64,000 nucleotides of DNA from Stenotrophomonas beteli (GCF_001431665.1 NZ_LLXV01000038.1:25899-89898); one strand, 5' to 3'. Positions 15,436-24,308 are shown, counted from the stretch's first letter. Notes: generated by a model from the sequence alone, not told the origin. Numbers and translations are program-made.

Positions 15436-17308
15436 CCGGATGCGCGGCCTGTGCGCGCAGGCGTGCACCGAGCGCGGCCAGGTTGGCGTCGATCGCATCC
15501 ATTTCCTCGCGTTGCCGCGCCGGCAACTGCTGGCGCAACTGCACACGCAACGCCTGCCATGCCGGTACAGCCTGTGCGCTGGCAGTGGCCACGGCCGTGG
15601 ACAGCAGTGCCTGCTCGTCGGCCAGCGGCAGCCCGTAGCCGCCATCCTGCAGCAGCGTACCCGGGCGCAGCCATTGCCCGCCCTGCTCCAGCAGCGCGCG
15701 CAGGCTGCGGGTTTCTGCGCTGTCCGGCGCCGCCAGCAGCTGCCGCTTGAGCACGTCCCGCGCGCGCAGTTCGGCGCGCCGCTGCGCGGCCTGCTCCAGC
15801 AGCAGCAGGCCGGCACTGGCACGCAGGTCGCCCTGCGCCAGCCAGGGCGCGCGCTGCCGCGCGGGCAGCTTCAGCCAGCGGCGTACATCACGGGCGGGCA
15901 AGGCCAGCTGCGCCGCTGCCACTGCGAACAACTGCTGGTAGTGGTCGCGCGCCGAAGCAAAGTAATAGCCCTGCGCCTGCGCTGCGCTGCGGTCGGCCAG
16001 CACCTGCTCGTCAAGCACGCCCAGCCGTAGCAGTCGCCGTTTCAGGCCGCGCGGACTCAGCTGGGCCAACCCGGCCTCGCCCAGCCGTGGCACACCGGCC
16101 TGCAGCAGCTTCGCCGTTTCCACCGCGCAGTTGTTGCTGACGAAGTAATAGCGCCCGTCGTAGCTCCAGTGCACCTGGGCGGTGCGCTCCAGAAGGCTGG
16201 CGATCTCGTCGTGATGCAGCCGCAAAGGCAGCGACTGCAGCCCGCGCAGCTCAACCCTGGTGTATTCGTCTACCACCTGCTGCAGCGGCAGCACGAACAG
16301 GCGCGACGGGTAGCCCCCGGTGAGACCGCGCCAGTTGGATATCTGCACGTCGCCAACGAACGCGCGGAACGACAGCACGCGGTGGTACTCCAGGTCCAGG
16401 CGGCAGTCCGGCCCCGGTGCGCGGCCCGGCCGGCAGATCACCAGCCGCAGCATGCTGTGGCCCCAGCGGCTCATCGGCTGCGCGCTGCCTTCGGCGAACA
16501 GATAGTCCACGGCGTAGACGCGGGCGGGATCGAGCAGCAGCAGCGATGCCGCACCCTCCTGGGCGTCGGCCTGCAGCAGCGGCATCGTCGCCGTACAGTG
16601 CGGCCGCGGCAGCGAGGGCGGCGTTCCGAAATGGGCCTGGAACCACTGCGCCAGTGCGGGGCGCCTGCAGGTGAATTCGGCATCGAGCACGAAATGCTCG
16701 GCGTTCACCGCCAGATATTCGGCCGGACTTTTCAGCTCATAGCCATCCGGGCTGCGGTCACGGAAGTCGTTGTCACCGCGGCCCAGATGCCAGGGCTTGC
16801 GCTGCCAACCGGCCAGATCGCGCCAGCGCGCATTGCGCGACCAGTTCGCGCCGCTACGGTCTGCAACATGGGTCAGCTCATGCACCAGGGCGCTGCGCCG
16901 CGCGCGGCGCGCACCGGGCACGGCATCATCCAGCAGCTCGCGACGCAGATCGATGTGGCCGGCGAAAGCGCGGCCGTGCACGTCGGCCGGCAGGTCGTCG
17001 CGCCAGCGCACCTGCATCTGTGCCGGCAACGCGCGCAGCAGGCCCTCCGGCAGCAATGACTGCACATCGGTGAGCGTCTGCATCGCCACCTGCTGCTGTG
17101 CAGGGCTCAGCCCTGCCGGATCCAGGCGCAGGTCTGCACTGGCATGTGCGGCCGGAACGGCCAGCAGTAGAGCCAGGCCATGCCTGGCTGCGCTCCACCG
17201 CCCCGAGCTCCGTAGAGCCGAGCCCTGCTCGGCTGCGGTTGTGGCCAGCGGGCGGGGGTCCAGCCGAGCGTGGCTCGGCTCTGCAGAAAGCGATGACGCG
17301 GAGGTCAT
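15413..17308 (-). CDS. DUF4105 envelope protein with HELTH motif
   Basis: About 631 aa if started at the ATG 17308, which lies 11 nt after the DUF2388 stop. A hydrophobic segment GLALLLAVPAAHASA occurs only at about residues 44-58, so the signal peptide would have an unusually long N-region, and that region is encoded by SMAG repeats. The N-terminal half has LVHELTHVADRSG (HExxH-like, about 142-154). The C-terminal half is the DUF4105 core, with WGHSMLRLVI and SNNCAVETAKLLQAG (about 390-405), a His/Cys arrangement suggestive of a papain-like or NlpC-like peptidase. Function unproven; probably exported and acting in the periplasm or cell wall. A non-ATG start inside the repeat is the alternative. 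Confidence 0.72.
   Translation of the reverse strand: MTSASSLSAEPSHARLDPRPLATTAAEQGSALRSSGRWSAARHGLALLLAVPAAHASADLRLDPAGLSPAQQQVAMQTLTDVQSLLPEGLLRALPAQMQVRWRDDLPADVHGRAFAGHIDLRRELLDDAVPGARRARRSALVHELTHVADRSGANWSRNARWRDLAGWQRKPWHLGRGDNDFRDRSPDGYELKSPAEYLAVNAEHFVLDAEFTCRRPALAQWFQAHFGTPPSLPRPHCTATMPLLQADAQEGAASLLLLDPARVYAVDYLFAEGSAQPMSRWGHSMLRLVICRPGRAPGPDCRLDLEYHRVLSFRAFVGDVQISNWRGLTGGYPSRLFVLPLQQVVDEYTRVELRGLQSLPLRLHHDEIASLLERTAQVHWSYDGRYYFVSNNCAVETAKLLQAGVPRLGEAGLAQLSPRGLKRRLLRLGVLDEQVLADRSAAQAQGYYFASARDHYQQLFAVAAAQLALPARDVRRWLKLPARQRAPWLAQGDLRASAGLLLLEQAAQRRAELRARDVLKRQLLAAPDSAETRSLRALLEQGGQWLRPGTLLQDGGYGLPLADEQALLSTAVATASAQAVPAWQALRVQLRQQLPARQREEMDAIDANLAALGARLRAQAAHPATGAAVR
17167..17284. 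repeat. cluster of three SMAG palindromes within a coding N-terminus
   Basis: Units at 17167-17191 (GTAGAGCCAGGCC...), 17212-17236 (GTAGAGCCGAGCC...) and 17261-17284 (GCCGAGCGTGGCTCGGC...). The last two face each other as a typical SMAG dimer. All three fall inside the open frame of the DUF4105 gene, encoding for example LSAEPSHARLDP and part of the hydrophobic signal core. Confidence 0.8.
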
Positions 17309-17318
17309 GCCGCCCGGA

Positions 17319-17618
17319 TCAGCGCGCCAGCAGCGTGCGGGCCAGTTCCAGGTCGCTCTGCTGCTGCGCGGCGGCGCTCTGCTCACGCAGGTGGGCCAGT
17401 GCGGCCTGCAGGCGGACGCCGCGGATCTGGCCGTCGCTGGCGACGAAGGCAGCGGCATCGTCGCGTGCCGCCAGCACCACCTTGTCGTCACCCGAGCTGC
17501 TGCCCGAGGAACCGGAGGAGGCACCGGTGGCCGAACCGGCCGACGTACCGGCGAAGCTGGAAGCAAAGCCGGCCAGCGGCAGGGACAGCAGGGCAAGCAG
17601 CAGAAGCGGACGGGTCAT
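17319..17618 (-). CDS. DUF2388 family small exported protein
   Basis: A 99-aa protein with a clear signal peptide (MTRPLLLLALLSLPLAGFA). A Ser/Gly/Thr-rich low-complexity stretch (about 20-45) precedes the conserved part KVVLAARDDAAAFVASDGQI and RGVRLQAALAHLREQ, the DUF2388 signature also seen in pseudomonads. The function of the family is unknown. It lies directly upstream of the DUF4105 gene with an 11-nt gap, an association also seen in Pseudomonas, which suggests that the pair works together in the envelope. Confidence 0.75.
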   Translation of the reverse strand: MTRPLLLLALLSLPLAGFASSFAGTSAGSATGASSGSSGSSSGDDKVVLAARDDAAAFVASDGQIRGVRLQAALAHLREQSAAAQQQSDLELARTLLAR

Positions 17619-17680
17619 CGGTTCGAAGCCGGTTGTGAGGATGCGTGGAGCGTAACGGGTGCGTGAAGGATTTGCCCGGC

Positions 17681-19069
17681 TCAGGCGTCGAACAGCTTGC
17701 CGGGATTCAGCCGCCCTTGGGGATCGAACGCACGTTTGACTGCCTTCATCAGGGCGATCTCGGCCGGGCCGCGGGTGCTGTCCAGGTAGCCCTTCTTGAC
17801 CAGGCCAATGCCGTGCTCGGCCGAAATGCTGCCATCGAAGCGCGCCAGCACCTGGGCCAGCAGCTTGGTCACCTGCTCGCACTGCGCCACGAAATCGGCG
17901 TCGCTGGTGTCGTCGGGCTTGAGCACGTTGATGTGCAGGTTGCCGTCGCCGATATGGCCGAACCAGACCACATCGAAGTGCGGGTAGGCCTGCCCGATCA
18001 GTGCCTGGGTCTCGGCCAGGAACGCCGGCATCACCGAGATCCGCACCGAGACGTCATTCTTGTAGGGCTTGTAGCGCGCCAGCGATTCGGTGATGCCTTC
18101 GCGCAGGCGCCACAGCTGCGCGGCCTGGGCATCGCTGGCACTGATCACGCCGTCGCTGACCCAGCCGTTGCCCATGCAGTCTTCGAAGGCCGCCATCGCC
18201 GCCGCTTCCTGGGCGTCATCGCCAGCGGCGAACTCGGTGACCACGTAGTACGGATGCACGTCATCGAACGGCGCCTGCGCACCGTGCGCCAGCACATGTT
18301 CCAGCGCGCGGTCGGTGAAGAACTCGAAGGCCTCCAGCTGCAGGCGCGCGCGGAACGCGGCGAACACCTGCATCAGCACTTCGAAGCTGGGCACGGCCAG
18401 CAGCATCACGTTGCTGGCCGGCGGCGGATCGGTCAGCTTCACCGTCGCCTCGACGATCACCCCCAGCGTACCTTCCGAACCAATCAGCAGCTGGCGGAAG
18501 TCATAACCGCTGGAATTCTTGATCAGGCCCTTGTTGAGCTCCAGCAGCTCGCCGCTGGCGGTGACCACCTTCAGCCCGGCGATCCATTCACGGGTGTTGC
18601 CGTAGCGGATCACCCGGATGCCACCGGCATTGGTGGCGATATTGCCGCCGATCGTGCACGAGCCGCGCGCGGCGAAATCCACCGGGTAGATCAGGCCGTG
18701 GTCCAGCGCGGCGTTGTGCACGGCCTCCAGCGGCATGCCGGCCTGCACCACCAGCGTGCGATCGACCGCGTCGTAGGCCAGCGCCTTGTTCATCCGTTCC
18801 AGGCTCAGCACCAGCTCGCCGTTGGCGGCCACCGCGCCGCCGGACAGGCCGGTGCGGCCGCCGGACGGCACCACCGCCACGCCCTCGCCTGCGCTCCAGC
18901 GCATCACCGCCTGCACGTCCTCGACCGTGGCCGGCAGTGCGATCGCCAGCGGTGCCGGCGTCCAGCGCCGGGTCCAGTCGCGCCCGTAATGCTCCAGGTC
19001 GGCCGGGTCGGTCTTCAGCTTCAGGCCGGGACAGGCCTGCTGCAGCGAGGCAATGCGGGAATCGGTCAT
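17681..19069 (-). CDS. FAD-linked D-2-hydroxyglutarate dehydrogenase (GlcD/DLD-like)
   Basis: A 462-aa flavoprotein of the FAD-binding PCMH superfamily: VAVVPSGGRTGLSGGAV near 56-72, SCTIGGNIATNAGGIRVI and RYGNTREW near 132-158, and a C-terminal oxidase domain ending SAEHGIGLVKKGYLDS, with metal-binding HIGDGNLHINV near 380. It oxidises a D-2-hydroxyacid. Placement divergent from serA supports D-2-hydroxyglutarate, the by-product of SerA when it reduces 2-oxoglutarate; this coupling is established in Pseudomonas. The ATG at 19069 fits the family N-terminus. Confidence 0.82.
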   Translation of the reverse strand: MTDSRIASLQQACPGLKLKTDPADLEHYGRDWTRRWTPAPLAIALPATVEDVQAVMRWSAGEGVAVVPSGGRTGLSGGAVAANGELVLSLERMNKALAYDAVDRTLVVQAGMPLEAVHNAALDHGLIYPVDFAARGSCTIGGNIATNAGGIRVIRYGNTREWIAGLKVVTASGELLELNKGLIKNSSGYDFRQLLIGSEGTLGVIVEATVKLTDPPPASNVMLLAVPSFEVLMQVFAAFRARLQLEAFEFFTDRALEHVLAHGAQAPFDDVHPYYVVTEFAAGDDAQEAAAMAAFEDCMGNGWVSDGVISASDAQAAQLWRLREGITESLARYKPYKNDVSVRISVMPAFLAETQALIGQAYPHFDVVWFGHIGDGNLHINVLKPDDTSDADFVAQCEQVTKLLAQVLARFDGSISAEHGIGLVKKGYLDSTRGPAEIALMKAVKRAFDPQGRLNPGKLFDA

Positions 19070-19238
19070 GACGGTCCAGCGCGGGGCGTGAAGAACGGGC
19101 AAGCGTGCCAGCGGCACGCGCCAGCGTCCAGCCCCGCAGCCGTGCAGATAGCTACGGATGCAACCAATTGCGCACTGCACCATGGGCGTTGCGATCTGGC
19201 ATAGTGGTCAGCCCCTGTCCCACTGGCCGTGTTGCCCC

Positions 19239-20480
19239 ATGTCGCCGAAGAAGACCTCGTTCCCCAAGCAGGATATCCGCGTGCTGTTGCTGGAGGGGGT
19301 CAGCCAGACCGCCGTGGAGGTGTTCAGCGCCGCCGGCTACAGCCAGATCGAGGCGCACACCAAGGCGCTGCCCGAGGACGAACTGAAAGCACGCATCGCC
19401 GAGGCGCACATCGTCGGCATCCGTTCGCGCACCCAGCTCAGCACCGAGGTACTGGCCGAGGCCAAGCGCCTGATCGCGGTGGGCTGCTTCTGCATCGGCA
19501 CCAACCAGGTCGACCTGGACGCGGCCGAGCTGGCCGGCATCCCGGTGTTCAACGCGCCCTACTCCAACACCCGCAGCGTGGCCGAGCTGGTGATCGCCGA
19601 GGCGATCATGCTGACCCGTGGCATTCCGCAGAAGAACGCCGAATGCCATCGCGGCGGCTGGTCGAAGTCGGCCAGCGGCAGCCATGAAGTGCGCGGCAAG
19701 ACGCTGGGCATCATCGGTTACGGCCACATCGGCACCCAGGTCGGCGTGCTCGCCGAATCGCTGGGCATGCAGGTCATCTTCCACGACGTGGAAACCAAGC
19801 TGGCGCTGGGCAATGCGCGTGCTGCGGCCAGCCTGGACGACCTGCTCGCACGGGCCGACATCGTCACCCTGCACGTGCCGGAGACCCCGTCCACGCAGTG
19901 GATGATCGGCAGCACCGAGCTGGCGAAGATGCGCAAGGGCGCGCACCTGATCAACGCCGCGCGTGGCACCGTGGTCGACATCGATGCGCTGGACGCGGCC
20001 CTGGCCAGCGGCCACGTAGGCGGCGCCGCGCTGGACGTGTTCCCGGTCGAGCCGAAGGGCAACGGCGATATCTTCGAATCGCCGCTGACCCGCCACGACA
20101 ACGTGATCCTGACACCGCACGTGGGCGGCAGCACACTGGAGGCGCAGGACAACATCGGCGTGGAAGTGGCGGCCAAGCTGGTGCGCTACAGCGACAACGG
20201 CAGCACGCTGTCGGCGGTCAACTTCCCGGAAGTGACCCTGCCCGAACACGAAGACAGCCTGCGCCTGCTGCACATCCACCAGAACGTGCCGGGCGTGCTG
20301 TCCAGGGTCAACGAGATCTTCTCGCGCCACAACGTCAACATCGACGGCCAGTTCCTGCGCACCGACCCGAAGGTGGGCTACGTGGTGATCGACATCACCG
20401 CCAGCGAAGCGCAGGCCGCCGCCGTCCGCGACGAGCTGGCCGCGATTCCGGGCACGCTGCGCACGCGCATCCTGTATTGA
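19239..20480 (+). CDS. serA: D-3-phosphoglycerate dehydrogenase
   Basis: A 413-aa protein matching E. coli SerA along its whole length: the substrate-domain start IRVLLLEGVSQTAVEVF, AVGCFCIGTNQVDLDAAELA, the NAD site GIIGYGHIGTQVG near 160-172, INAARGTVVDI (catalytic Arg), LTPHVGGSTLEAQ (catalytic His) and a C-terminal ACT domain (about 338-413) for serine feedback. It catalyses the first step of serine biosynthesis. Divergent from the D-2-hydroxyglutarate dehydrogenase with 169 nt between starts. The ATG at 19239 is chosen on alignment to the family. Confidence 0.95.
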   Translation: MSPKKTSFPKQDIRVLLLEGVSQTAVEVFSAAGYSQIEAHTKALPEDELKARIAEAHIVGIRSRTQLSTEVLAEAKRLIAVGCFCIGTNQVDLDAAELAGIPVFNAPYSNTRSVAELVIAEAIMLTRGIPQKNAECHRGGWSKSASGSHEVRGKTLGIIGYGHIGTQVGVLAESLGMQVIFHDVETKLALGNARAAASLDDLLARADIVTLHVPETPSTQWMIGSTELAKMRKGAHLINAARGTVVDIDALDAALASGHVGGAALDVFPVEPKGNGDIFESPLTRHDNVILTPHVGGSTLEAQDNIGVEVAAKLVRYSDNGSTLSAVNFPEVTLPEHEDSLRLLHIHQNVPGVLSRVNEIFSRHNVNIDGQFLRTDPKVGYVVIDITASEAQAAAVRDELAAIPGTLRTRILY

Positions 20481-20501
20481 CGCGGATCCCGCCATGCACT
20501 T

Positions 20502-20568
20502 GTAGAGCCGAGCCCATGCTCGGCTGCGGTTCCGGCCCGCACTGAGCCGAGCATCGGCTCGGCTCTAC
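20502..20568. repeat. SMAG dimer
   Basis: Two head-to-head GTAG palindromes, GTAGAGCCGAGCCCATGCTC at 20502 and the opposing unit ending GGCTCGGCTCTAC at 20568, fill the gap between the convergent serA and NUDIX genes. The long potential hairpin could protect or end both transcripts. Confidence 0.85.
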
Positions 20569-20574
20569 AGGTTG

Positions 20575-21144
20575 CTACCGCGCCAACCACCGGCGCGCCA
20601 TGCGCTGCATCGATTCATCCGATTCCGGGTCGGCCGCGACCTCGGTCACCGGCCGCCAGGCCAGGTCCAGCGATTCCTCGCTGAGTACGAAGGCCTCGCC
20701 ACCGAGCGCGCGGATCACGAAACGCACGTCGTAGTGCCAGTGCCCCGGCACGTCCTTGCGCTCCGGAATCCAGTGCTTGTCCAGATCGAAGATGGCCGGG
20801 TCTTCCAGCACCAGGCCGCTCAGGCCGGACTCCTCCTCGGCCTCCTTCAGCGCCACCCGGGCCAGGTCGCGGTCACCGTCGGCGTGGCCGCCCAACTGCA
20901 GCCAGCGCTGCAGCTTGCGGTGGTGGGTCAGCAGCAGGCGCTGGCCATCGGCGCTGACCAGCCAGCAGCTGGCGGTGAAGTGCCCGGCCAGGCGTTCACG
21001 ACGGAACGGATCCTCCGGATCGTCCAGCAATGTGCCGAATTCGGCAGCCAGTGCGTCGTGGGCAGGCTCGCGGCGGGCGTAGTCCCGCAGCAGGCCGCGC
21101 AGGCGATCGTCAAGCACGGCAAGGGTTTCGGCGGTCTGGCGCAT
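20575..21144 (-). CDS. NUDIX hydrolase-like protein with atypical box
   Basis: About 189 aa from the ATG 21144; an in-frame ATG at 21189 would add 15 residues and neither has a clear ribosome site. The Nudix region reads LGGHADGDRDLARV then ALKEAEEESGL (about 84-107). Relative to Gx5Ex7REUxEExGU, the first Glu is Arg and the RE pair is KE, while the metal-binding EExG is kept. Such GGHADGD-type boxes form a distinct bacterial subgroup of unknown substrate. Convergent with serA. Confidence 0.72.
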   Translation of the reverse strand: MRQTAETLAVLDDRLRGLLRDYARREPAHDALAAEFGTLLDDPEDPFRRERLAGHFTASCWLVSADGQRLLLTHHRKLQRWLQLGGHADGDRDLARVALKEAEEESGLSGLVLEDPAIFDLDKHWIPERKDVPGHWHYDVRFVIRALGGEAFVLSEESLDLAWRPVTEVAADPESDESMQRMARRWLAR

Positions 21145-21322
21145 GAATGGGGGCGGTCTGGAAAAATACTGCTCATTATCGCCGTTCATTGTTGCGATTG
21201 CGCTTGTGCGTTGGCTTCAGCTTTGGCTAAGGTACAGCGGGCCGTTCGCGCGGCCTTCACCATTCCAGGGTTGCCGGCAACGTATCGGTGGCCCACCCCA
21301 TCCGATCACTAGGAAGTACTGC

Positions 21323-22798
21323 ATGCTGAAAGCTCTGTTGAGGGTCAAGCCGGTCCAGCCGGCCGGGCACGTCGATGCCGGCGAACCCATCGAAGGCAGC
21401 CTGGACGGCGAAGCCACGTTGAAACGGACCCTCACGGCTAAACACCTCATCCTGCTTGGCGTGGGTGCGGTGATCGGCGCTGGTATCTTCGTGCTGACCG
21501 GCCAGGCCGCGGCCAACCATGCCGGCCCGGCGGTGATGCTTTCGTTCGTGCTGGCCGGTTTCGCCTGTGCCCTGGCGGGCCTGTGCTACGCCGAGTTCGC
21601 GGCGATGATGCCGGTCTCCGGCAGTGCCTACTCCTATTCCTATGCCACCCTCGGCGAAGGCATGGCCTGGTTCATCGGCTGGTGCCTGGTGCTGGAGTAC
21701 CTGTTCGCCTCGGCGTCGGTCGCGGTGGGCTGGTCGGCCTACCTGATCAGCTTCATCACCACCACGCTGCACATGCCGTTCCCGGACCTGCTCAGCGCCG
21801 CGCCCATTGCCTGGACCGGCAGCGAGTTCGTCTCCTCCGGCAAGCTGTTCAACCTGCCGGCGGTGCTGATCGTGGCGGCGGTGTCCGGCCTGCTGTACGT
21901 GGGCGTGACCCAGTCGGCCTTCGTCAACGCCATCATCGTGGCGATCAAGGTCACCGTCATCTGCCTGTTCATCGGCATCGGCGCGGCCCACATCGACCCG
22001 GCCAACTGGCAGCCGTTCATCCCGGAAAACACCGGCGTGCCGGGTGAGTTCGGCTGGAGTGGCATCTTCCGCGCGGCCACGATCGTGTTCTTCGCCTACA
22101 TCGGTTTCGACGCGGTCTCCACCGCCGCCGGCGAAACCAAGGACCCACAGCGCAACATGCCGATCGGCCTGCTCGGCTCGCTGGCGGTGTGCACCATCGT
22201 CTACATCATCGTCTGCGCGGTACTGACCGGCATGATGCCGTACCACCTGCTGGGCACCGACAAGCCGGTGGCCACCGCGCTGGAGCCCTACCCGACCCTG
22301 TCGTGGCTGAAGACCCTGGTCGAGATCGGCGCCATCGCCGGCCTGTCCTCGGTGGTGCTGGTGATGATGATGGGCCAGACCCGCATCGCCTACACCATCT
22401 CCCGCGACGGCCTGCTGCCGAAATTCTTCGGCAAGGTCCACGCCCGCTTCCGCACCCCGTACGTCGCCACCATCGTGGTCGGCGTGATCGCCGCCGCACT
22501 GGCCGGCCTGGTGCCGCTGAACGTGCTGGGCGAACTGGTCTCGATGGGTACCCTGCTGGCCTTCGCCACGGTCTGCATCGGTGTGCTGGTGCTGCGCTAT
22601 ACCAAGCCGGAAATCCATCGCCCGTTCCGCGTACCGGCGGTGTGGATCATCTGCCCGCTCGGTGCGGCCACCTGCCTGTTCCTGTTCTGGCAGGCGTTCG
22701 TGGTGCACTGGCACCTGTTCGTTGGCTGGACGCTGCTCGGCCTGCTGATCTACCTGGGCTACGGCATCCGCAACAGCAAGCTGGCCAAGTCGCCCTGA
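21323..22798 (+). CDS. APC-superfamily amino acid permease (CAT-like), copy 1
   Basis: A 491-aa inner-membrane transporter with about 12 helices. AGGAAG at 21311-21316 supports the ATG at 21323. The first helix carries the APC substrate-binding glycines (GVGAVIGAGIFVLTGQAA), followed by CYAEFAAMMPVSGSAYSYSY and FFAYIGFDAVSTAAGET, marks of the cationic amino acid transporter/YfnA group. The substrate is unknown. A close paralogue follows 82 nt downstream in the same orientation. Confidence 0.87.
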   Translation: MLKALLRVKPVQPAGHVDAGEPIEGSLDGEATLKRTLTAKHLILLGVGAVIGAGIFVLTGQAAANHAGPAVMLSFVLAGFACALAGLCYAEFAAMMPVSGSAYSYSYATLGEGMAWFIGWCLVLEYLFASASVAVGWSAYLISFITTTLHMPFPDLLSAAPIAWTGSEFVSSGKLFNLPAVLIVAAVSGLLYVGVTQSAFVNAIIVAIKVTVICLFIGIGAAHIDPANWQPFIPENTGVPGEFGWSGIFRAATIVFFAYIGFDAVSTAAGETKDPQRNMPIGLLGSLAVCTIVYIIVCAVLTGMMPYHLLGTDKPVATALEPYPTLSWLKTLVEIGAIAGLSSVVLVMMMGQTRIAYTISRDGLLPKFFGKVHARFRTPYVATIVVGVIAAALAGLVPLNVLGELVSMGTLLAFATVCIGVLVLRYTKPEIHRPFRVPAVWIICPLGAATCLFLFWQAFVVHWHLFVGWTLLGLLIYLGYGIRNSKLAKSP

Positions 22799-22807
22799 TC
22801 CGCCTAC

Positions 22808-22828
22808 GGGCCGGCTTCGCGCCGGCCC
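22808..22828 (+). terminator. hairpin between the two permease genes
   Basis: GGGCCGGC and GCCGGCCC form an 8-bp stem around TTCGC, followed by CTCCGTTTT. The stem plus short T-run makes it a plausible intrinsic terminator or attenuator of the first permease transcript. Confidence 0.55.
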
Positions 22829-22880
22829 CTCCGTTTTCCCCGCGCGCCGGTCATGGCGCGCTTCGACAAGACCACCACAC

Positions 22881-24308
22881 ATGTTCAAGCAACTGTGGGC
22901 CACCAAGCACCCGCATGCCGCCCATGAAGACGCCAACGGCCTGAGCCTGCGCCGCCACCTCGGCCCCTGGGGCCTGACCGCCCTGGGCATCGGCGCGGTG
23001 ATCGGCGGCGGCATCTTCGTCATCACCGGCCAGGCTGCCGCCAACCACGCCGGCCCGGCCATCATGCTGTCGTTCGTGCTGGCCGCCATCTGCTGCGCCT
23101 TCTGCGCACTGGCCTACGCCGAGTTCGCCTCGATGGTGCCGGTCTCCGGCAGCGCCTACACCTATACCTACGCCACCTTCGGCGAGCTCTCGGCCTGGTT
23201 CATTGGCTGGATGCTGGTGCTCGAGTACGGCGTGTCCGCCTCGGCGGTCGCGGTCAGCTGGACCGGCTATTTCCTCAGCCTGCTCAGCCAGTTCGACATC
23301 CATCTACCCGCAGCCCTGGTCAGTGCTCCGCTCGACGCGCAGCTGCGCCCCACCGGCGCGATCGCCAACCTGCCCGCCGCCGCGCTGGTACTGCTGCTGA
23401 CCTGGCTGTGCTACGTCGGCATCAGCAAGTCCTCGGCGATGAACATGGCGATGGTCGTGCTCAAGACCGGCCTGATCGTGCTGGTCATCGTGGTCGGCTG
23501 GAAGTACGTGGACACCAGCAACTGGACCCCGTTCATTCCAGCCAATGAAGGCCCGGGCAAGTACGGCATGGAAGGCGTGCTGCGTGGCGCGGCGATGGTG
23601 TTCTTCGCCTATATCGGCTTCGAGGCGGTATCGGTGGCGGCGCAGGAATCGAAGAACCCGCAGCGTGACATGCCGATCGGCATGATGCTGTCGCTGGTGA
23701 TCTGCACCGTGCTGTATATCGCAATGGCCGCAGTGATGACCGGCCTGGTGCCGTTCCCGCTGCTGGGCACCGACGAGCCGGTGGTGACCGCGGTGGCGGC
23801 GCACCCGCAGCTGGGCTGGCTGCGCTGGGTGGTCGAGGTCGGCGCGCTGGTCGGCCTGTCCTCGGTGGTGCTGGTGATGATCATCGGCCAGCCGCGCATC
23901 TTCATGATCATGGGCCGCGACGGCCTGCTGCCGCCGGTGTTCACCAGGATCCACCCGAAGTACCGCACGCCGCACATCAACACCGTGATCACCGGCATCG
24001 GCATCGCGCTGCTGGCGGCGCTGTTCCCGCTGGACATCCTCGGCGAGCTGACCTCGATGGGCACGCTGATCGCCTTCGCCGCAGTCTGCGCCGGCGTGCT
24101 GATCCTGCGCCGCACCCAGCCGGACCTGCCGCGACCGTTCCGCATGCCCATGGCGTGGCTGATCTGCAGTCTGGGGGTGCTCAGCTGCCTGGCGCTGCTG
24201 TCGGCGATGACGATGCACAACTGGATGCTGATGGGCGTATGGACCTTCGTCGGCTTCGTGATCTATTTCTGCTACGGCTTCAGGCACAGCCGCCTGCGGG
24301 GTAAGTAA
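22881..24308 (+). CDS. APC-superfamily amino acid permease (CAT-like), copy 2
   Basis: A 475-aa, 12-helix paralogue of the preceding permease. The same motifs occur in the same order (GIGAVIGGGIFVITGQAAAN, CALAYAEFASMVPVSGSAY, FFAYIGFEAVSVAAQES, GQPRIFMIMGRDGLLP). Its N-terminal cytosolic stretch is shorter, and it differs most in the loop between helices 5 and 6. The pair looks like an old tandem duplication with diverged substrates. Amino acid identity of the substrate cannot be told from sequence alone. Confidence 0.87.
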   Translation: MFKQLWATKHPHAAHEDANGLSLRRHLGPWGLTALGIGAVIGGGIFVITGQAAANHAGPAIMLSFVLAAICCAFCALAYAEFASMVPVSGSAYTYTYATFGELSAWFIGWMLVLEYGVSASAVAVSWTGYFLSLLSQFDIHLPAALVSAPLDAQLRPTGAIANLPAAALVLLLTWLCYVGISKSSAMNMAMVVLKTGLIVLVIVVGWKYVDTSNWTPFIPANEGPGKYGMEGVLRGAAMVFFAYIGFEAVSVAAQESKNPQRDMPIGMMLSLVICTVLYIAMAAVMTGLVPFPLLGTDEPVVTAVAAHPQLGWLRWVVEVGALVGLSSVVLVMIIGQPRIFMIMGRDGLLPPVFTRIHPKYRTPHINTVITGIGIALLAALFPLDILGELTSMGTLIAFAAVCAGVLILRRTQPDLPRPFRMPMAWLICSLGVLSCLALLSAMTMHNWMLMGVWTFVGFVIYFCYGFRHSRLRGK

